DNA of 64,000 nt from Microstegium vimineum (taxonomy: Eukaryota > Streptophyta > Magnoliopsida > Poales > Poaceae). The stretch is taken from contig CM039128.1 in the NCBI GenBank assembly GCA_022036555.1, positions 2,790,049 through 2,854,048 on the forward strand, given 5' to 3'. This document shows positions 22,583-35,296 of this stretch, piece after piece. A program made the translations under genes and the position numbers. Within the stretch, counting starts at the first letter, position 1. Each line of letters begins with the position of its first letter. The notes beneath the pieces were generated by a model that was not told the DNA's origin, made no database searches, and saw nothing but the letters and a program-made list of their open reading frames with translations.

Positions 22583-23901
22583 AAACGCCTCTGTTGTGCA
22601 CTAGGCTACCCACTGACTTGTACCCCTCCAATTTTGTGCAAGCCTTAATTAGGGCCAAATTGTCCCACATAGCTTAGAGTTTGTAAATGAAGTTCTTGTC
22701 TCATAAAGACGTAAGGGATCTATAGTATTTGCTGTTAACAGATATGTGTTTGATCAGGAAGGGATTCTTTTTCCATCTTGTATACACAAAGACCAATTTT
22801 GGGTCTACGATAATACTGATTGGCCATTGCCCTTCTATCTAACATCTGTAGAGGAGAAGCAAAGAGGAGCACAATGAGGTTATACTGTTACACTAATTCT
22901 ATCTAGCTACAATGGTTCAAAGCATTGAAAAACTCAAGTGGGCAAGTGACAGTGAAAGCTAGTCTCTCTTCGAATCTCTTTTACCACCAGCCAACTTTTT
23001 CCAAAAGACATAGGAGCCTGCTTGTGAAGGGAGCAGTGCTCCAGGGTTTTTATCCTAAACCCCACACTTTTTTTTTCTCGCTAAACCCCACACTTCACGC
23101 AGACCCTGACCTGCAACATCAATATTAACACTTTGGTAATTTCTACCAAGGTACTTGGGTCAATAAAACCCTAAAGCTTGAGAGAGTGACCCATTATTTA
23201 CTATGCAGCAACAAAGTTTAGAATGAGTCTCTTGTACCTTCATATAATGATACATCACTGAAAAACTTAAGCTACTCAGACTTCATCAGTCTTCAAAGCA
23301 GCGTGCAATTCTTCATTGTGTTATCAGAATATAATGGTCAGTAGTTGTATTCTATTTTTTTTATTGTTATGTTTTCTCCACTATTTTTCTCAAACGCACC
23401 AGAGAGCTGTGTATCATATATTATCGTGGCTATCAATGTGAACTCAATTTTAACCAGTCATGGGATAAAATCCTGAATATCAAATGCACCACGTCAACTA
23501 ATTTGTGCTGATGCTATTATTCATCAAAACGGAGAAGCTACTAAAATGTTCTTGATATAAAGATTCCTTATAAAAGAAATGCCTCTATCTGCACTTCTTG
23601 AAACATTTATATTACTTTCTCATCTATACCAATATGATAAAATGCAACTGACCAACATTGCATAAGTCACATAGTCATATCAAAAAACTTTATTGATAGA
23701 AAAATCGAACCACTGCAAGCAGCAAGTACAAGGAAGTGAGCTTTATTTGGTGCATGTTTGCAGTTATACAAAAGCATGAGAATGCTAGCATAGCACAGAA
23801 TCAACTATTGAACCACCGGGGTAATTTGCTAAGTATCTAAATCTCGCTCACCTCCTCCAGTTAACAATATGCACTGGTATCTGGCTTGCAAAATAGGAGT
23901 T
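22583..23901. other. intergenic between convergent kinase and IVD genes
   Basis: Holds the 3' untranslated regions of the two convergent genes and AT-rich spacer. No other gene or mobile-element signature was recognised. Confidence 0.55.
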
Positions 23902-26900
23902 TCAGTCCTCTTTGAAGAGCTCACGGCCAATTATCATTCTTCTTACCTCACTAGTACCAGCACCAATCTCAAACAATTTTGCATCTCTCAGGAGACGACC
24001 AGTTGGGTACTCATTTATGTACCCATTTCCACCAAGACACTGGATTGCCTGCCATAGTGAAAGGGTTACAAAGAGTTTGTGGAACATATAAAAATGGTGC
24101 ATACTACAAATTCTTAGTTCAAAGTAAAAAAAAAAACATGTTATGATTCATGATATGTTTTTATTGGAAGAGATTGATTCAGTAATTACCATTTATCAGA
24201 CAAGGACAAATAGAGCTTTATGATAACTGTAACACGAATGCAAAATTTCCTAGGTCAACTATTATTTTCCAGGGGAGTAAAACAGAATGGGTGCCTGCGG
24301 TTTAGTTGCATCCTTGGGAATTCATGAGAAAACAATACAACATTATGGGTTAATACAATTTACAATAAACCGAAGAGAAGGGCTTTACCTGAAGTGCAAC
24401 TTGGGTTGCATTTTCAGCAGCAAAGAGAATTACTCCTGCACAATCCTGTTTAAAAGTATAGATATGAGATGAAGATGTAGAGATTTTACCATAATAAACA
24501 TCTAACTAGTCGTTTATTTGCCTTTGACAGCAGAACTACATGCAGGTAATGTGAAAACAGAACTCCAGAGGAACATCAATGATATTTCATAAACTTATAA
24601 GGGTACCTTGCGGTCAACTTTGCCATTATCGCAGTCCCTAGCAACCGAGTATACAAATGATCTGATGGAAAATTGAAATTGTAGTGATAAGATGTTTAAA
24701 CTTGTAAGGAAAAATATTGAGCAGGACCCTACCTTGACGACTGCAATGAGGTGTACATATCAGCCATTTTCCCCTGCATTACAAGCATAATTTTTATCGT
24801 TAGTGCCATGCCTACACTAATAAATTATTGCACCATGAAGCACGAGAAAACAGAACACATGATAGCTACAAGGATTTACCTGTATGAACTGAAATTCACC
24901 AATCGGACGGCCGAATTGCTCCCTCTGGCGAACGTATGGAAGTACAACATCAAGGCATGCCTGCATAAGGCCAATAGGACCTCCAGCTAATACAAGCCTT
25001 TCCAGATCAAGCCCTGACATCATGACATAAACACCTGCCACAAGAAAAGGCATAGAGATCAAAGGTGACCATCTAGTTGAAGAACTCTTTCTAGTTCTAT
25101 ATGAGGTTTAGAAAATCATAGAACAAACAGCTTTGAAAGATAAGGCATAGAGATTAAAGGTGGGCACCTAGTTAAAGAACTAGTCCTAGTTCCACTGGGA
25201 GTTTAGAAACTACTTCTGGATGATAACAAGATAGAATTATTGCAGTTTCCGATTTGCAGAATATCTTTGTCATCAGATTTAGATGCTATAGTTCCAATCT
25301 CAACGCCATGTACGGGACAGGCAACTAACTATGAACAACAGAGCAAATAATATCTGACACATAGGAATGAGCTTCAAAACAGTCAGGAGATAATATACCT
25401 TTGCCTTCTTCACCAAGCACATTTTCGCGTGGCACAAAGCAGTTCTCAAAAACAAGCTCACATCTGCAGATTAGATGGTGTTAAATTGAGCCCGAGTTCA
25501 CCATTTTCATAAATTGTTATACTGAGCAAGTAGAAACATCGTACGTGTCGCTTCCTCTCATGCCAAGTTTGTCCAACTTCTGAGCAGTACTGAACCTGTA
25601 GTCGTAAACAAGGACCATCAGTAACATGATCAGAGAGCTGCAGAGATACAAGCGTTCATGTTGAATCATGTCCAAAATGAATGGAGTGGTTCTGTACCCG
25701 GGCATCCCTTTCTCGATTATGAACGCAGTTATTCCTTTTGATCCAGCAGCTAGATCTGTTTTTGCATAAACAACCTGTAAAATCCCAACAATGGATGAAT
25801 CAGCAGGGTAACATGAGTGCAGAAAGCAGAGAGGAATGAATGAATGGAAGAAGAGCCCCTCCGTAGGAAAATACCAGTGTCTGAGCAGACGGCCCATTGG
25901 TGCACCACATCTTGTTCCCGTTAAGGACATAGCCACCGTCCACTTTCTCGGCTTTGCACTTCATACTGACGACATCAGAACCAGCTGAAATTACATTTCA
26001 GCAACGCGTCAGAAGGAAACTTATACGTAGTACTGACTACTGATGGAGAAGAACAGAACAGAAGAGCAACGGGAATGGAATGGGATGGAATGGTACTGAC
26101 AGTTGGGTTCACTCATGGCCAGTGCCCCGATGTGCTCCCCACTGATCAGCTTCAGAGAGAAGGCAAAAACGCATGAATATAACCCATCGTGAGTTCGTGA
26201 CATAGAACATTTGAAATACTAGCAGTGACAGTACAAAGCAATCCGGGAAAGCACAGCACCTTGGGCAGATACTTGAGCTTCTGCTCCGGGTTGCCGTGCC
26301 GGACCTGCAGCACAAGGAGAAGACACACACAAGTAGCATTACGCATGGGTAAAAAGGTAACCAAACGAACTGATTTGTTGGTCAACGCGGTGTGCTATGG
26401 CCGGCAAGGCAAAACCAGAGCCGCAGCAGCAGAAGAGTAGCAGAAGTGTGCGACGGGACTCACGAGCTGGTTGATGCAGAGGTTGGAGTGGGCGCCATAG
26501 GAGAGGCCGACGGCGCCGGATGCCCTGGTGATCTCCTCCATGGCAATGCAGTGGTACATGTAGCCGAGCCCCATCCCGCCGTACTCCTCGGGTGCCGTGA
26601 GGCCGTGGAGGTTGAAATCCCCCATGAGCCTCCACAGGTCCACCTCCCGTGGGAAGTGGTTGGACGCGTCGATTCCCGCGGCGTGCGGCGCGATGGCGTC
26701 CTGCGCGAACTTGCGCACGCTCTCCTTGAACTGGCAGCAGGCAGGCAAGCGGGCGGGTGAGGAATTGGGTCGATCAGGCAACGGGAAGTGGAATGAAGAG
26801 AGCGAGCGAAGGATGATGACGCACCTGCACCTGCGTGTCGTCGAAGAGGAGGGAGGACGAGGCGAAGAGCCGCGCCGCGCCGCCGCCGGGCGATGCGCGG

Positions 26901-26929
26901 CGGAGGAGCGCCGGGAGCCACCGCTGCAT
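23902..26929 (-). CDS. IVD: isovaleryl-CoA dehydrogenase, mitochondrial (13 exons)
   Basis: Flavoprotein of the acyl-CoA dehydrogenase family that oxidises isovaleryl-CoA (and related branched acyl-CoAs) in leucine breakdown, passing electrons to ETF/ETFQO in mitochondria. Exons in transcript order are 26825-26929, 26464-26730, 26260-26304, 26101-26149, 25875-25984, 25698-25774, 25545-25595, 25399-25463, 24880-25034, 24733-24773, 24607-24661, 24389-24445 and 23902-24048. All have GT-AG borders and phases agree, giving 407 residues, close to the Arabidopsis enzyme. An Arg-rich, acid-free N-terminus is a fitting presequence. Signatures include GLTAPEEYGGMGLGY, ALAMSEPNSGSDV, NGNKMWCTNGP, the catalytic glutamate in GLDLERLVLAGG (about residue 268), REQFGRPIGEFQFIQ and QCLGGNGYINEYPTGRLLRD near the C-terminus. 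Intact. Confidence 0.95.
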
Positions 26930-27409
26930 CGTCGGTCGGAGCGCGGAGGCGGCACGTAACTAGTAACGTAACCAAAGCAAAGCAAACCACCACCGGCTGG
27001 CTTCGTCGATGTCGATGTGAGAGGCTGGCTAAGCAAGCTGGTAGTACTGTACTACTCCACTTTTTAGCACGAGGGGGAGGGGGATGGATTGGATTGGATT
27101 GGTGTGGTGTAAAAATGGTGGGTAAACCTGTATCGTCAGTCAGTTTTTCGTCTTCCTCCTCCCGCCCTACTACTCTGCTTGAAGCAGTGATGGGTTTGGT
27201 GGGAGCACGGGACACGGGAGCCTGCCAGCCTGCGGTGCCGGATCGCATCCCCGATCGGATGGGGTGGCATCGACCTGTTGCTGTTATCCATCCGCACGAG
27301 GCACGATGATGAGTGAGTGTGCAGAGGTCAGGGCAGAGTGTGATGACGTGACTCAGATTAGATGAGACGGATCGCCACGGCACGGCACGGCACCAACTCC
27401 TCCGTGTTT
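26930..27409. other. upstream region of IVD
   Basis: Probable promoter and 5' leader of the minus-strand IVD gene. Overlapping GC-rich frames are shadows, and no independent gene is seen. Confidence 0.5.
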
Positions 27410-27765
27410 TATTTTTTTTCTTTTTCCTCTCTTGATGATTGGCTTTGCCTAGCCACACGGCTCTCCGCCGTATCTGCACAGTGACAACATGTTTGTTACT
27501 CCCTTCGTGCGAGAAAAAAAATAAAACTATGGTATATGTGTCACTTTTAGTGCTTTATTTAGGTTTGACTTAGATTTCTACCGAATACTATTCATATTTC
27601 TAAATTACTTTTAGTGTGTTATTTTTTCCCCTCTCGTGATTGGCTTTGCCTATCCACACGGCTCTCCGCCGTATTTGCACATTGACAACATGTTTGTTAC
27701 TGCATCCGTCCAGGAAAAAAAAACACAATTATGGTTATGTCACTTTTAGTACTTTAAGTTTGTAA
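27410..27765. repeat. tandem duplication, period ~201 bp
   Basis: GATTGGCTTTGCCTA, CCACACGGCTCTCCGCCGTAT and GACAACATGTTTGTTACT occur in order at about 27437-27520 and again at about 27638-27712. Each is followed by an A-run and TATGTCACTTTTAGT. Both copies resemble a MITE-like fragment, with degenerate CTCCCTTCGT and CATCCGTCC words. Confidence 0.85.
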
Positions 27766-27819
27766 AGATTTCTAGTAAATACCAAGGTGGTTTTATATGG
27801 CAGACTATAGAAATTAGCG

Positions 27820-27950
27820 GAAGCTAGGCCAAAACACTATAGCGGCGCTATTAGCGCGCTATTTGGCGCTATTAGCGCTAATGAGCATTGCGGTAGCTGC
27901 TTCTGGACGCTATTAACGCGTTATTTCGGCGCTATAGCGCGCTATTTTTT
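27820..27950. repeat. GCGCTAT palindrome cluster
   Basis: About 120 bases are built from short words around AGCGCTAT/GCGCTATT, including the palindrome AGCGCT and the inverted pair AATAGCGCGCTATT. It looks like the sub-terminal region of a DNA transposon but no clear ends were found. Confidence 0.55.
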
Positions 27951-28240
27951 TCATTGGTAAATACTATTTCTATTTACATCTTTAAAAAACCTAATGATAT
28001 TTATTTAATATGAAAAATATTTATATTTTTTAATCTATAGTTGTTCAAAATTGATATATTAAATTATGATATTGTTATAGAATTGTATTCTTTTAGGGAC
28101 GGAGGTAGTTGTTACTGTCAACCTAAAAACACAACGTAGTTTGTTTGCACGGTAGACAACACATTTGTATAAGTCATCCAAACTTAGTCAAAGTATTCCA
28201 TGTATCTAAACATATTATTATAGAGTCTGCCTATTTGGTA

Positions 28241-28272
28241 CTTGGGTGATTTGACCCATTTGATCACCCAAG
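28241..28272. repeat. short perfect inverted repeat (10-bp stem)
   Basis: CTTGGGTGAT (28241-28250) and ATCACCCAAG (28263-28272) are exact reverse complements separated by 12 bases. They lie near the left edge of the large MULE block. Confidence 0.85.
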
Positions 28273-28599
28273 CAATCTGAGGACAGAAATCACACAGATC
28301 TATAGGGAAACAAAATTCGTGTGGTTGGAGGCCTACGGTCACACGGGTGAAAGTACATACCAAATCACACAGAAAACGAAAAAACAAAAATCGAGTGAGA
28401 AGAAGCATACTATCACACGAATTATATATGTTAGCAAACTGATTCAAGAGACTATGACTAACCTAACAAATAACTGATTCAGAGCAATCAAACTGATTAT
28501 GGGCCAAAAACAAACAATTTACATATAAAAGTCATTCAAATTACAACAAATGAACATCTATAAGTCACACTCAAACACACAATAAACTGATTGACACCA

Positions 28600-30365
28600 A
28601 AACCTATTAGTTGGTCAAATGTACCAGTTAAACTGCAATTAGACAACATCAAAAACTAACCAAGGGGAGCAAAAACTACACCTGCAACCAATAGAAAAAC
28701 GGACAAAAAATCAGAAAATCCAAAAATAGATAAATGAAGGGTCAGGAGTATAAACTGCTGCAAAGAAAACAGAAAAAACCATCAAGTACATCAATACTAA
28801 AACTGACCCATTCAATAATACTGACCAATTCAATGTCATCCATAACTACTAAACAGATACACACAGTACACAAAAAAACAAAAGAAAAAACAACCCTCCT
28901 CCTTAACTAGGGCTTGAGACCTGCTACAATGACATACAATAAATATACCACCATAGGCGGAGTTAAAAACTTTGTTACATTTCGTATCTATGAAACCTGA
29001 AGCTTAGATAAAAAAAAAGATTGGAATCTATGTAAGCAAAAACAGAAAACATTTTTTTATCTATGGAGGAACAAATAACAGATTATTAACTGCAAATTAA
29101 CATAAGGCTAATAACCACAGAAGGGTTAATCAGTGCTAATTAAGTGAAATAATAAAAACAAAAAATACAAAGACAAATATCCAAATATTACTATGAATTG
29201 CAAAAAAACAAACGCATGCTGACAATCTTTCAGATGCCAAACATACCAAAAAACAAAACCACAAATATCCAAATATTTCTATGAATTGCAAAAATCAGAG
29301 GCATGCTGACAATCAATCAGATGCCAAACATACCAAAAATTAAAAAAACAAAATGAATTACATAAAGAAACCATTATAATTACACCTGGAGAGAAACTAT
29401 AAATTACACTTAATGAAACAATAACTAATGCACACATACACCACAACTACAATCATAAGGGAGACAATGAAGGAATAATATAAATTTGAAAACTGTACAT
29501 GAAACTAATAAACCAAAACCTATTAGTTGGTCAAATGAACTAATAAAACTGCAATTAGACCACATCAAAAAACTAACCAACGGAAAAAAAAGCAAACCTT
29601 CACCTTTACTGCCTGCATAAGTAGTCCTTGAGCATAGTCCATGAAAGGAAAAAAATATTTCAGTACAGTTTCAAAAAAGAAAAGACATACATGCTATAGC
29701 TGAAAGTTAAAGCAAAATTAAAAGGGTAATAAACACAGTAGGGACATTGAGGACTAAATAAAAGTAAAATAATCAAATAAAGAGAAAAATACAAAGAACC
29801 AAATATTTCTATGAAATGAAAAATAACAGAAGAATGCTGAGACTAAATCATATGACAAACAAACCAAAAAAAAAGAATTACATAAAGACACCATTATAAT
29901 TACACCTAGAGAGCAACTATAAATAACACTTAAGCAAACTATAACTAATGCACACATACACCAAAGCTACAATTATAAAGGAGACAATGAGTGAATAATA
30001 TAGATTTGAAAATTGTACATCAATCTAATATACCTAAACCTATTAGTTGGTCACATGTAGCAATTAAAATGCAATTAAAACAAACTGAAAACTAACCAAA
30101 AAAACTGATCATGTACAAATTCATGAAAAGAAAAATAAACAACTGCAGTCACAGGTAACTAAAATGTAAAGCTCAATAAGGGAAACAAAACTTCACCTGC
30201 AAATATGATTTACCAGGGTTGTGTACATTTGACAAGGCTTCACACCTGATAAAAGAAAAAATACAAAACTTAAAAAAAGGTAAACCCCTCCTCCTTTACC
30301 AGGGCTTGGGACCTGCTACAATGGGCACAAAAAAGGTACCCACCATAGGCGGAGTTAAAAAGTTT
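28600..30365. repeat. dispersed direct repeats in the left non-coding arm of the large element
   Basis: CCTATTAGTTGGTCA recurs at about 28605, 29518 and 30039 with similar flanks. A module with CTCCTCCTT, AGGGCTTG, ACCTGCTACAATG and ACCATAGGCGGAGTTAAAAA occurs at about 28895-28970 and 30290-30360. AAATATTTCTATGAA with GCATGCTGACAATC-like sequence occurs near 29190, 29270 and 29805. No coding sequence lies between them. Confidence 0.7.
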
Positions 30366-30496
30366 GAACTTTTTTTTCTAAGGACACAAACATAGATAGC
30401 AGACGAAAGTTACATATTAAATATATATGAATTACAAGTAAACAATAGCTATAAGTTACAACAAATGGAACAGTAAGGCAGTAATAACAATAATAC

Positions 30497-30498
<2 letters not shown>

Positions 30499-30531
<33 letters not shown>
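30499..30531. repeat. (TA)n microsatellite
   Basis: About 16 TA units in the left arm of the large MULE. Confidence 0.95.
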
Positions 30532-30533
<2 letters not shown>

Positions 30534-30748
30534 AGACAATAAAACACAAGAAATCACTTAAGCAACCACAAACCAGAATAATCCAAATACTTAAGCATTC
30601 AGGTTCAACAAAAGATAAAACAACCATAGTACAACACATCTAATTAAACAGAATAAGAGTTCTTAAACAGAGGAGTCCAGCAACAGAAGTGCAATACAAA
30701 CAAACCAAGCTGGCTACTAGACAGTACTTCCTTCAAAGAAAAGCTGAA

Positions 30749-31626
30749 TCAACCAACAAAAGGACTTTGGTTGTTCATAGGATAAATCCGATCACAGCCA
30801 ACAGTCTGATAAACATCTTCAGCTTGAGGTCTAGCAGTAGCATCAAGAACACGATAAAAGGACATCTCTTGACCATCCACCATAAAAGAACGGCTAGCCA
30901 TAAGGTTAGCAACAGCTTCATCAGGAACCACACATACACAGCCCCATTGTTTGAATCCAGTGCAAACTTGAAGACAAAGAGATGCTGATATCCTAGGTAG
31001 AACCTGACAACACAAGACGTTGTTCACACCTTTAGCAGCAATGAGGCGATCTTGAGCACCTGGAACTAATCCCAGATAATCAAAAACAAACATTGAAACA
31101 GTCTCATTTGCTAAGGTGAAAGGAACAACAGCATTAGGAACAACTGAATCTGATGGATCAACAACCTAAGAAAATAAATAATTAGTAATATGTAAAACTC
31201 AAAGAGCATGTAGTAACTAAACACATATCATCAAAAACTTACATTGATAATAATTGGAATATCACAAAACTCTTTATGAGAGTCATCCTTTATGGCAATG
31301 CTTTTGACTTCTGAAATGCCAACAAGAACTAAACTAACCCTAACTTTCCAAGCTAACAACTGAGAAGGAAGGGTGTCATCGTCAGCCAAAATGTACACAA
31401 CTCCATCATTTTCATCAAGAAAAAACTTAAACTTCTTGACAAAAAGGCTTCCACGGAGTTGCCTGAAAGCACAAGCAATGGTCCTAACACTATCATCAAC
31501 ATTTCTATCAGAAATGAACCGGACAGCCAACAAACGACCCTGAGGGCCTTCATTCAGACCAAGAATTTCTCCAACATAATTGGAAATAGTCCTCTTCTCC
31601 ATGATAAACTTTTGCCTATGTGCCAT
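30749..31626 (-). CDS. unknown 266-aa protein of the large MULE (2 exons, intact)
   Basis: Exon 1 (31243-31626, 384 nt) and exon 2 (30749-31165, 417 nt) join in phase 0 across a GTAAGT...TTAG intron to give 266 residues and a stop. The ATG directly follows a TTGTAG acceptor-like site, suggesting an intron in the 5' leader. The first half reads KRTISNYVGEILGLNEGPQG, later KKFKFFLDENDGVVYILADD. The second half has QWGCVCVVPDEAVANLMASR and MVDGQEMSFYRVLDA, vaguely like an RRM beta-alpha-beta fold, but I would not claim that family. No signal peptide or membrane segment. It is transcribed away from the transposase from a common upstream region. Its neighbours in the element are full of lesions, yet this frame is open. 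I do not recognise it. Accidental survival or purifying selection are both possible. Confidence 0.6.
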
Positions 31627-31954
31627 CTACAATATATTATAAGAAAATTGGGCAAACAAGCAAATAAGACTAATAAGAACTGAAAATGAAAGATACAGAG
31701 AAGTAAAAGAGAAAGAACGCACAAAAGAAAGAGGAGGAATAATAGAAGACTGAAGATTGAAGAAGTAAGAAGAGAATAGGATTGAAACTTACACTGAAGA
31801 ACTTGATAAAGAAGCACAAAGAACACCAACCAAATAGAATAGGAAGAGGACGAAGAAATGCCAACTCAAACAAGGCAGAAGATAATACAAGAGACGGGAC
31901 GAAGAAGAAGAAAATAGGAGACAGAGAGCCAGGAGGATTTGGATCTGGACGAAG

Positions 31955-32190
31955 TGAAAGGGTCAAATGAGGAGGCGCATATAAGAAGTAACTACCGCTG
32001 CCTCACCATAAATGACGGCGGACCAAAGGGGGCGAAACCGAGAAGCCAACCGCGCAGTACAAATGAGCAGGCGCGAAAGGGTCAGATGAAGAGGCGCCTA
32101 TAAGGAGTGACTACGCCTGCCTCGCCATAAGTTACAGCCGACGAAACGGGGAGAAACCGAGAAACCAACCACGCGGTAAATGAGGGGAGA
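31955..32190. promoter_or_regulatory. tandemly duplicated divergent promoter region, period 119 bp
   Basis: AAAGGGTCARATGARGAGGCGC, CTGCCTCRCCATAA and GAAACCGAGAARCCAACC appear in order at about 31957-32060 and again 119 bp later. The segment is a GC-rich island between the unknown gene (-) and the first transposase exon (+). Its position suggests a bidirectional promoter with duplicated elements. Function is inferred from position only. Confidence 0.5.
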
Positions 32191-33452
32191 GTGAAGGCAA
32201 AAACCAACCAAACGTTATAGGAATAAAAAAAAGCCCATAAATAAAGCCCAGATCAGTAAACAAAGACATAAGCTCCACTGCGGCCGAGAATCCCACGGGG
32301 CCCAAAAATAAAAAGCCCAGGAAGAGAGAAAGAAACAAAAAAGGAAAGAAAAGAAGACAACCGGCAATCTAAAAAAGCCCATGAAAAAATGGAACTCAAA
32401 AAAAAGAGAAAACAATAAAAAAAAGGAAATAAATACAAGGGTGCATCTGCAAAAATAGGTTTCAGATCACATCGGATCTCAAACCATACCCCCGATCCCA
32501 AACAACAAAGGACTCAAGGCGATCCCTAAAGCACTGCAAGGAAAAGACTCAGATCTATGAAGAAAAAGAATTGAATTACCGAAATTGAAGATGTCAGGAG
32601 GAGGAGAAGAAACTGGAGATCACACAAAGGTAACCAATCAATCTCATCGATTATAGTATGCTCTCGGTAGGTCAATAAGAAGAAGAGGAAGAACATTACC
32701 TGCACATGATTATCTACAAAAATTTGTATCCAAACCTGGATTAAGAATACCATTCAATGAAAACCTAGGAAAAAATAAAACATAAGTTTAGAGTTTAATA
32801 TACAAAAGATTGTGCATCATATGTGTAGAATTAAATAGCTTCTTATTGAATGAATTTCAAATCCAGTAAAACATAGGAAAACAGGAATAAACAAGAGACT
32901 GTTTTATAGGGACCACAAACAGGAATAAACAAATGAAATGTCTAAAAAATATAGGAACAAGTTTAGAGTTTAATATACAAAAAGATTATGCATACATCTA
33001 AAAGTTTATACCATTCAAAAAGTATAGGTACTAGGAGCATTGCCATTTTCAAGCACAAATACAACTGGAAGGAAATCCAAGGAATAGAATGCGAAGAAGA
33101 CTATGGATCACAAACAGAAAAACTAATGAACTACCAGGTAAAGGTGATAATAAACTTATGCAACTTGAATAAATTAGATGAAATTACACAAATTTAAAAA
33201 CAAGTGACTGTTTTGCAGGGACCACTAACAGCACTACTCATGCAACAAGAATGGACATGGTCACAGGAAGAACATATACTGATAGAGACAATACATGTAA
33301 CAAAGAAAAAACCTAGCATTCAAAAATAGCAGGAAAATACATACATATAATGAAATAACAATACCTATACATTTGATGTGCAGGGAAACTGGGACCAGCA
33401 GTGGCTACAAGAACAGCAGTGGCTGCAAGCATACAACACAACAAGAACAAGT

Positions 33453-35296
33453 TGAAAGGTCCTAGATGGCTAGAGGGGGAGTGAATAGCCTAATAAAAAT
33501 TCTACAAATCACTAGAGCAAATGGTTAGATAACACTTAAGCGAAGCTTTTTGCTCTAGCTCTACTTAGGGTGCAAAGCCACCTATCCAATGCAATTCTAG
33601 TCAACTAAGTGCTTGTCAAACAATAGCAAGAATCTAAAGCACTTAGCACAAGCTAGCAAGAACAACTACTAAAGAAGCTAACTAGCAAGCTAACTAGACA
33701 AGATATGAAAAAGTAAATACAAGATATGAGGTGATTGCTATACCGATGCCTTGTGATGGATGGATGTCAATAAGATGAACCAATCACAATGAATACCAAA
33801 GAGTAGCCGGGAGACAAGATGACAATCGATTTTTCTCCCGAGGTTCACTTGGTTGCCACCAAGCTAGTCCCCGTTGTGTCGACTACTCAAGTGGTGATTC
33901 GGTGGCTAATAGGCAATGACAAGCCTAGCCCACTAACTCGGGCGCCACAAGAATCCACCCAAATGAGAGTAACTCAATGACACGAGCAATCCACTAGAGT
34001 TACCCTTTAGCTCTCCGCCGAGGTGGGTACAAGCCCTCTCACAATCACCGAAGCCGGTCGCAAACAATCACCAATTGCGCCGAAGCTTCTCCACAATCGC
34101 CAAGCCGTCTAGGTGTTGGCAAACACCAAGAATAACAAGAAATCCCGCGGCGACGACGATGACCAAGTGCCACTAAGATGCAATGCAATGATCAATGCAC
34201 TTGGATCACTCAAACTCTCACAAGAATGCAATTGAAGCAAGGAGAGATGAGTTGGGGCTACCTCAAGCAAGCACAAGTGTATCAAATGAATGGGAGGTGC
34301 AAGAGATAGCCCAAGAGGCTAGCCAAAACATATAAATAGCCACCACCATGGAACTAGCCGTTTTGCCCCTTGATCACAACCTTCTGCGCCAGTCCGGACG
34401 CAAGATGCACAGGGGGTCCAGACCAACGCGCATGCGTCCGGACCCTCTGCCGATTTGAATTCACCCGTTGGCGCCCTTCTCTGTGCCTGCTGCGTGACTC
34501 CGGATGCACAACACAGTAGTGTCCGGACCCTCTTCGCCTTGCGTCCGGACCCAATTCAGAGAGGGGTCCAGAGAGCTCCGAACTCCGGACACACGTCCGG
34601 TTTCCTCGGTCCGGACACAACTCATCGTCCGGATAATTAGACCAGAGGAGTACAGAGAGCGCTGAGCTCCGGACGCTGCGTCCGGAGTCTTGCGTCCGGA
34701 CCATCATCAGCGTCCGGACCTCCTGTCCAGAGAGGCCGAGGCTAGGGTATGCCACCGGACACAAGTCCATTGGTCCGGACGGCCTCTTGCCTGCGTCCGG
34801 ACCCTGCGTCCGAAGCCTGTCTGAGTGGCAGACCGAGCCTCTGCTTCTTCTCCAAGTCTTCAAGTGCTAACACCTTATGATCCAAACCTTGTTCACCTGT
34901 GTTAGCTTTTGTAACATATATTTCTTAGATTTATTTTAGTTTGTGTCACTTAGATTCATTTTATGTATGCAATGCAAATGACCTAGTGGCACATGATAAC
35001 CATAATCAAAACAAGTTTTCCCTTCTTAATAGTATGGTTATCTATCCTAAAGGTGATCACACTCTCTACAGTGTCTTGATCACTAAACCAAAAATAGCCC
35101 TATGATATACCTTTGCCTTGAGCCCATTTTTGTTTTTCTCTTTCTTATTTTCCTTAGTCCATGAAGCACTTGATTCACCATGATCATCCATCTAGCTCCA
35201 TGTTCCAAGGTGGACCACCCTATCTTGATCATACACTTAGTTCAAGGGTTAGTCCATAGGTTTCATCAATTAACCAAAACCAAACAAGGTCTTTCA
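33453..35296. mobile_element. solo LTR, 1,844 bp, with 5-bp TSD
   Basis: Begins TGAAAGGTCCTAGATGG and ends GGTCTTTCA, i.e. TG...CA with a short inverted end. It is flanked by the identical 5-bp CAAGT at 33448-33452 and 35297-35301. No internal retrotransposon domain is present, so it is what unequal recombination between two LTRs leaves behind. It interrupts an exon of the FAR1-type transposase: the bases on either side stay in one open frame. The start sequence resembles a repeat common in panicoid grasses (from memory). Orientation is not determined. Confidence 0.85.
34388..34815. repeat. TCCGGAC-motif cluster inside the solo LTR
   Basis: About 15 copies of the self-complementary core TCCGGA (often GCGTCCGGACC) lie at irregular 8-40-bp spacing over about 430 bp. 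Each carries CpG. Long frames here come from the low stop-codon density of this motif and are not genes. Confidence 0.85.

Noticed and set aside
26460..27479. 339-codon minus-strand frame over the IVD first exons
   Set aside because: Out of frame with the IVD exons and crossing their splice sites. Low-quality Arg/Ser-rich translation.
28190..33452. Helitron as an explanation for the left part of the AT-rich block
   Set aside because: No Rep/helicase motifs and no clear CTRR-hairpin end were found. The linked FAR1-type transposase and Ulp1-like gene point to a MULE.
34354..34863. 169-codon minus-strand frame in the solo LTR
   Set aside because: It is created by repeated TCCGGAC units, which lack stop codons in most frames. 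It is not a protein-like sequence.
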